Of a DNA stretch of 64,000 nt, positions 60,703-64,000 are shown in pieces. The notes below the pieces were generated by a model. It was not told where the DNA came from. It did no database searches and saw only the letters and a program-made list of their open reading frames with translations. Source of the DNA: QHXQ01 sp038322995 (GTDB lineage: Bacteria; Acidobacteriota; Blastocatellia; Pyrinomonadales; Pyrinomonadaceae); assembly GCA_038322995.1 (NCBI GenBank), contig JBBQGM010000005.1, positions 32,864 through 96,863 of the forward strand, written 5' to 3'. Each line of letters starts with the position of its first letter. Positions within the stretch are counted from its first letter, which is position 1. The position numbers and the translations under genes were made by a program.

Positions 60703-60788
60703 GCAGTGGGCAGTGGGCAGTGGGCAGTGGGCAGTAACAGCAGTTCTGTTTCAACTGCCCACTGCCCACTGCCTACTGCCTACTTAGG
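60703..60788. repeat. Heptamer-unit hairpin (GCAGTGG family) covering a stop codon
   Basis: Left arm 60703-60737 reads GCAGTGG four times, then GCAGTAA. Right arm 60754-60788 reads ACTGCCC twice, ACTGCCT twice, ACTTAGG. The right arm encodes the end and TAG stop of panB. It is the most regular of the set. Confidence 0.93.
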
Positions 60789-61682
60789 TTCTACTCCCGC
60801 ATCGTTGTTGGCGGCCGTCAATTCCGCGCGCAGTTCGGCGGCGGCTTCGGCGGGCAGGGGATAAGACTCTTGCGCGCTCGGATAGACACCGGCGCGTACG
60901 TCGTCGGCGAAGCGATTAATGGCATCGGTCATGGCGGCGCGCAGGTCTGCGTACTGGCGGACGAAGCGCGGGCGCGTCTGGCTAAACGAGAAGCCGACGA
61001 GGTCGTGGATGACGAGGATTTGCGCGTCGCAGTCTGCGCCCGCGCCGATGCCAATGGTCGGGATGCCGACGCTCGCGGTGACGAGTTGCGCGATCTCGCG
61101 CGGCACGACTTCGAGCACAAGCGCGAACGCGCCCGCCGCTTCAAGCGCGCGGGCATCTTCGACGAGGGCGTGCGCCGCTTCAGCCGTCTTGCCTTGCAAG
61201 CGGAAGCCGCCGAGTTTGTTAACCGATTGCGGCGTCAGCCCGATATGGCCCATGACGGGAATCTCTTCGGCCACGAGCCGCTTGATGATCTCGCTGCGTG
61301 TACGCCCGCCTTCGAGTTTGATCGCTTCCGCGCCGCCTTCTTTGACAAGGCGCAAGGCGGCGCGCACAGCGTCGTCCGCGCCTGTGTGGTACGAACCGTA
61401 AGGCATGTCGGCGACGAGCAATGCGCGCGTGACGCCGCGCCGGACGGCGCGCGTGTGCGTGACCATCTCGTCGAGCGTGACGGGCACGGTCGTGTCATAA
61501 CCGAGCACGACGTTGCCGAGCGAGTCGCCGACGAGAATGATGTCCGTGCCCGCTTCATCCACGATGCGCCCGGTCGGGTAATCGTAAGCGGTGAGACAGA
61601 CGAGCCGCTCGCCGCGTTCCTTCGACGCGCGCACCGAGGGCACGGTTACTTTTTCCGGCCGCTGCTGTTTGAGATAAACCAT
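60780..61682 (-). CDS. panB: 3-methyl-2-oxobutanoate hydroxymethyltransferase
   Basis: Transfers a hydroxymethyl group from methylene-tetrahydrofolate to ketoisovalerate, giving ketopantoate. The 300-residue TIM-barrel protein shows MLTAYDYPTGRIVDEAGTDI-like LTAYDYPTGRIVDEAG, ILVGDSLGNVVLGYDTTVPV, DMPYGSYHTGADDAVRAALR, KLEGG, GHIGLTPQSVNKLGGFRLQG and IGIGAGADCDAQILVIHDLV. The ATG at 61682 fits the family N-terminus; the frame continues upstream only as repeat-rich sequence. Between it and folK is a heptamer-type repeat, and it is followed by panC. Confidence 0.95.
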   Translation of the reverse strand: MVYLKQQRPEKVTVPSVRASKERGERLVCLTAYDYPTGRIVDEAGTDIILVGDSLGNVVLGYDTTVPVTLDEMVTHTRAVRRGVTRALLVADMPYGSYHTGADDAVRAALRLVKEGGAEAIKLEGGRTRSEIIKRLVAEEIPVMGHIGLTPQSVNKLGGFRLQGKTAEAAHALVEDARALEAAGAFALVLEVVPREIAQLVTASVGIPTIGIGAGADCDAQILVIHDLVGFSFSQTRPRFVRQYADLRAAMTDAINRFADDVRAGVYPSAQESYPLPAEAAAELRAELTAANNDAGVEPK

Positions 61683-61765
61683 CGTGGGTTCACGCCAACT
61701 GTGCTGACGGGGTTTACGGGAGCGGCGAGGATTATAGGGAAGCAGGGCAGGGGAAACAAGGAAGA

Positions 61766-61845
61766 AATGATGCAGGCAGAAGACAGAAAGCAGAATGAAG
61801 GCGAATCCGCTGGCTTTCACTCATCCTTCATCCTGCATCATTTGC
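61766..61845. repeat. Heptamer-type hairpin covering the folK stop codon
   Basis: Left arm (about 61766-61801) contains GAAGACA, GAAAGCA, GAATGAA units after ATGATGCAGG; right arm (about 61815-61845) contains CATCCTT, CATCCTG, CATCATT. ATGATGCAGG is the inverted complement of CCTGCATCAT. The folK stop (61828-61830) is inside the right arm. Confidence 0.75.
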
Positions 61846-62340
61846 GCGTGGCTGCCACAAACGAACATTGGTATCGTCGGGCACACTGACGAGGAGTTGG
61901 GCAACGGACTGTTTGAAGATTGGATGTACAAGGTCGGGCGCGAGCTCGGCGAGGGGCGTGAGGACGAAGCGGCGCAGGTGCAGGCGTGGGTGCGGCAGCG
62001 TCAATAGTTCGCTCTCCTGTTGCGCGTCGCCGTAGAGCAAGAGATCGAGATCAATCGTGCGCGGCCCCTTCGGCACGTCGCGGCGGCGACCGAGCGCGTA
62101 CTCGATGCGCAGTAGGCGCGCAAGCGTCTGTTCAGGTGCGAATGACGTGTTGCCGCTGAGTTCCGCTACCATGTTGAGGAAGTGTGGTTGCTCAAGCACG
62201 TCCACCGGTTCGGTCTCGTAGATAGCGGACAGGCGCGTGACGCACAGACCGGCCGCGAGCAGGCCGCGCACGGCGAGCAGCAGATGACCGGCGCGGTCAC
62301 CGAGGTTCGAGCCGAGACCGACGTACAGATGCTTGTTCAT
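61828..62340 (-). CDS. folK: 2-amino-4-hydroxy-6-hydroxymethyldihydropteridine diphosphokinase
   Basis: HPPK adds pyrophosphate from ATP to 6-hydroxymethyl-dihydropterin in folate synthesis. The 170-residue protein has YVGLGSNLGDRAGHLLLAVR, YETEPVDVLEQPHFLNMVAE, and the signature RRRDVPKGPRTIDLDLLLYG, then LPHPRLHLRRFVLTPLAELA. The ATG at 62340 is the family start. A TATACT hexamer lies 17 bp upstream on the minus strand. The last residues (ANDAG) and stop are inside a repeat arm. It heads the folK-panB-panC series. Confidence 0.94.
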   Translation of the reverse strand: MNKHLYVGLGSNLGDRAGHLLLAVRGLLAAGLCVTRLSAIYETEPVDVLEQPHFLNMVAELSGNTSFAPEQTLARLLRIEYALGRRRDVPKGPRTIDLDLLLYGDAQQESELLTLPHPRLHLRRFVLTPLAELAPDLVHPIFKQSVAQLLVSVPDDTNVRLWQPRANDAG

Positions 62341-62457
62341 AAGGCGTGGGCGGGTGCAGTATAGCGTTGCGCCGGCCAAAAGATTAAGGCTGACAGCGCG
62401 GCGCGCATCGGCTCGCACCTTTAACGCTGAGCCGGCAAAAGAGCCTGCTGCGCCGGG

Positions 62458-62463
62458 TATGAT
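62458..62463 (+). promoter_or_regulatory. Possible leaderless -10 element of the M64 peptidase gene
   Basis: TATGAT is 7 nt before the ATG at 62471. The other candidate ATG (62459) lies inside this hexamer. Confidence 0.45.
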
Positions 62464-62470
62464 TAAACTT

Positions 62471-63904
62471 ATGCGTCAACAGATTGTTCGTGCGTTAGCG
62501 CTCGCGCCGCTAATTTGCCTGTTCGCCATTGTAGTCGCTGCTGCCCCCGCGCCGCCGACGATGCGCGTGGACTTCTATCACACGGGCGACGCGGCCCATG
62601 AACTGTTCAGCGTTGACCGCGTCGTGCTCGAACCGCGCGCGTGGCCCGGCGATCCGGGGCGCGCGCTTGACGAGACGAATCTCGGTAAATACTTCTTTGA
62701 AGTGCGTGACCAGAAAAGTGAGCGCGTGCTGTACTCGCGCGGGTTCGCGTCCATCTATGGTGAATGGGAGACGACGGACGAAGCGAAGACCACGCAACGC
62801 ACCTTCAGTGAGTCGTTGCGCTTCCCCGCGCCGAACGCGCCCGTGCGTGTGGTCTTACGCAAGCGCGACGCGCAGAACGCTTTCCGCGAAGTGTGGGCCA
62901 CCACCATCGATCCGCAAGACATGTTCATTGAGCGCGCGCGGACTCCTGCGCCTGCGCCGCTCGTCACGATCCAACAGATGGGGCCGCCCGCGACGAAGGT
63001 TGATCTGTTGTTGCTCGGCGACGGCTATACGGCCGCCGAGCAAGGGAAGTTTGTGCGCGATGCGCGCCGGCTGACGGAAGTGTTGTTCGCCACGTCGCCG
63101 TTCAAAGAGCATCGGCGCGACTTCAACGTCTGGGGCTTGTGTCCGCCTGCCGCCGCGTCCGGCATCTCGCGCCCTTCGACCGGCGTGTATCGCGATTCAC
63201 CGGTCGGCGCGACTTACGACGCCTTTGGCTCGGAACGCTACATCCTGTCATTCGACAACCGTGCCTTGCGCAAAGTCGCGGCCTTCGCGCCGTACGAGTT
63301 CATCGAGATTCTGGCCAACAATCGCACCTACGGCGGCGGCGGCATCTTCAACTTGTACAGCACCGTCGCGGTTGATAACGCATGGGCCAACTATGTCTTC
63401 GTCCACGAGTTCGGGCATCACTTTGCGGGGCTGGCGGACGAGTATTACACGTCGGCGGTCGCTTACGTGCCGGCCGCCGAACGCGCAGAGCCGTGGGAGC
63501 CGAACGTCACCGCGCTGCTCGCGCCGGCCACGCTGAAATGGCGCGACCTCGTTCAGCCCGACACGCCGCTGCCAACACCGTGGGGCAAAGCGGTTTATGA
63601 AAAATATGCGAACGAGATTCAACAACGCCGCCGCCAACTGCGGCGGGACAAGCGGCCCGAACAGGAGATGGAGGCGCTCTTCCGCACGGAGTTGACGCAT
63701 GAGCAGCGGCTGTTCGCGGCGGAGCGTTACGCGGCCCGCGTCGGCGCATTCGAGGGCGCATTGTATGAGGCGCGTGGTTTCTACCGGCCCGAAGTTGACT
63801 GCATCATGTTCTCGCGCACAAATCATTTCTGCGCCGTCTGTCGGCGCGCCATCGAGCGCATCGTCGGCCTGTACGCGCACCCGATAAGCAACGCCCGCCA
63901 ATGA
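62471..63904 (+). CDS. Secreted M64-family (IgA peptidase-type) metalloprotease
   Basis: A 477-residue exported metallopeptidase. The signal peptide is IVRALALAPLICLFAIVVAA. An N-terminal beta-rich domain (about 35-165; VDFYHTGDAAHELFSVDRVV) is followed by the M64 catalytic domain with KVDLLLLGDGYTAAEQGKFV, and the zinc site ANYVFVHEFGHHFAGLADEY (HExxH with a third ligand downstream). Cysteines in VDCIMFSRTNHFCAVCRRAI near the C-terminus are family-typical. The ATG at 62471 is preferred because a -10 hexamer lies 7 nt upstream; ATG 62459 would add four residues. The gene diverges from folK. Confidence 0.92.
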   Translation: MRQQIVRALALAPLICLFAIVVAAAPAPPTMRVDFYHTGDAAHELFSVDRVVLEPRAWPGDPGRALDETNLGKYFFEVRDQKSERVLYSRGFASIYGEWETTDEAKTTQRTFSESLRFPAPNAPVRVVLRKRDAQNAFREVWATTIDPQDMFIERARTPAPAPLVTIQQMGPPATKVDLLLLGDGYTAAEQGKFVRDARRLTEVLFATSPFKEHRRDFNVWGLCPPAAASGISRPSTGVYRDSPVGATYDAFGSERYILSFDNRALRKVAAFAPYEFIEILANNRTYGGGGIFNLYSTVAVDNAWANYVFVHEFGHHFAGLADEYYTSAVAYVPAAERAEPWEPNVTALLAPATLKWRDLVQPDTPLPTPWGKAVYEKYANEIQQRRRQLRRDKRPEQEMEALFRTELTHEQRLFAAERYAARVGAFEGALYEARGFYRPEVDCIMFSRTNHFCAVCRRAIERIVGLYAHPISNARQ

Positions 63905-63920
63905 ACAGTAAAGCGGTCGT

Positions 63921-63953
63921 GGGGGGGGGGGGCGCCCCCCCCCCCCCCCCCCC
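63921..63953. other. Poly-G/poly-C tract, probably artefactual
   Basis: Twelve G, then CG, then nineteen C. A self-complementary run like this close to the end of the sequence is more likely an assembly or sequencing artefact than a genomic feature. The 47 bp after it (63954-64000) hold nothing recognisable. Confidence 0.7.
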
Positions 63954-64000
63954 AATGTTGTGGGGTTATTAACAACACGGTGAGCCCGCCGGAAAGGCCC

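Noticed and set aside
14824..61845. Heptamer arrays as CRISPR
   Set aside because: Units are 7 bp with no unique spacers, arms are inverted, and there are no cas genes.
1..64000. tRNA, rRNA or riboswitch genes
   Set aside because: No cloverleaf, rRNA-like block or TPP/glutamine riboswitch core was found by eye; thiE and thiD lack a visible THI-box. A covariance-model scan would be decisive.

Overview
The window is high-GC bacterial chromosome, densely packed on both strands. It looks like a free-living Gram-negative-type bacterium, and I infer Acidobacteriota (possibly Blastocatellia). The clues are the mix of an ABC-exported polysaccharide locus, an adenylylation-regulated type I glutamine synthetase with its GlnE, an M64 (IgA-type) peptidase, Lamin-tail secreted proteins, a deoxyhypusine-synthase homologue beside arginine decarboxylase, and many GTG/TTG starts. 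No rRNA, tRNA or CRISPR was seen, so the taxonomy is inference only.

Layout. 1-12 kb is a surface-polysaccharide locus: methyltransferase, GT2, a fused double GT4, a coiled-coil DUF4214 protein and a Wzt-type ABC ATPase on the minus strand; a low-GC island with an orphan gene and a tail-to-tail hicA/hicB pair; then the Wzm-type permease, a secreted protein and an O-antigen-ligase-like protein carrying a PDZ-like insert. 12-32 kb is mostly housekeeping: TPR proteins, thiE, alpha/beta hydrolase, GH1 glycosidase, a GMC oxidoreductase with its gluconate-dehydrogenase-type partner, SDR, aquaporin, thiD, a PAS-PAS-GGDEF-EAL protein, cyclophilin, HAD phosphatase, threonine synthase, small secreted or membrane proteins and an alkaline-phosphatase-superfamily enzyme. 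32-37 kb holds a DJ-1/PfpI protein and two related secreted Lamin-tail proteins, each followed by a strong hairpin. 37-48 kb holds polyamine genes (DHS-like, speA), nitrogen assimilation (glnA, glnE) around an S8 protease, and small proteins. 48-52 kb holds gatA, gatC, dciA, maf and a cysteine-less thioredoxin-fold protein.

52-60 kb is a molybdenum hydroxylase locus of the 4-hydroxybenzoyl-CoA reductase type: small subunit, large subunit, FeS-loop medium subunit and a MocA-like cytidylyltransferase. It is interrupted by an Mrr endonuclease gene and by a BrnT-type toxin/antitoxin cassette. The toxin is split by an 89-bp miniature inverted-repeat element, and the cassette is bracketed by two diverged copies of the large-subunit gene's 3' end. 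60-64 kb holds panC, panB, folK and a divergent M64 peptidase, ending in a poly-G/poly-C tract that is probably an assembly artefact.

Two window-wide patterns stand out. Many intergenic gaps contain hairpins whose arms are tandem heptanucleotides in strict 7-bp register, with a different heptamer at most loci, and five genes have their stop codon inside such an arm. Five genes also show a TANNNT hexamer exactly 7 nt before ATG, with no convincing ribosome-binding site, which suggests leaderless transcription.
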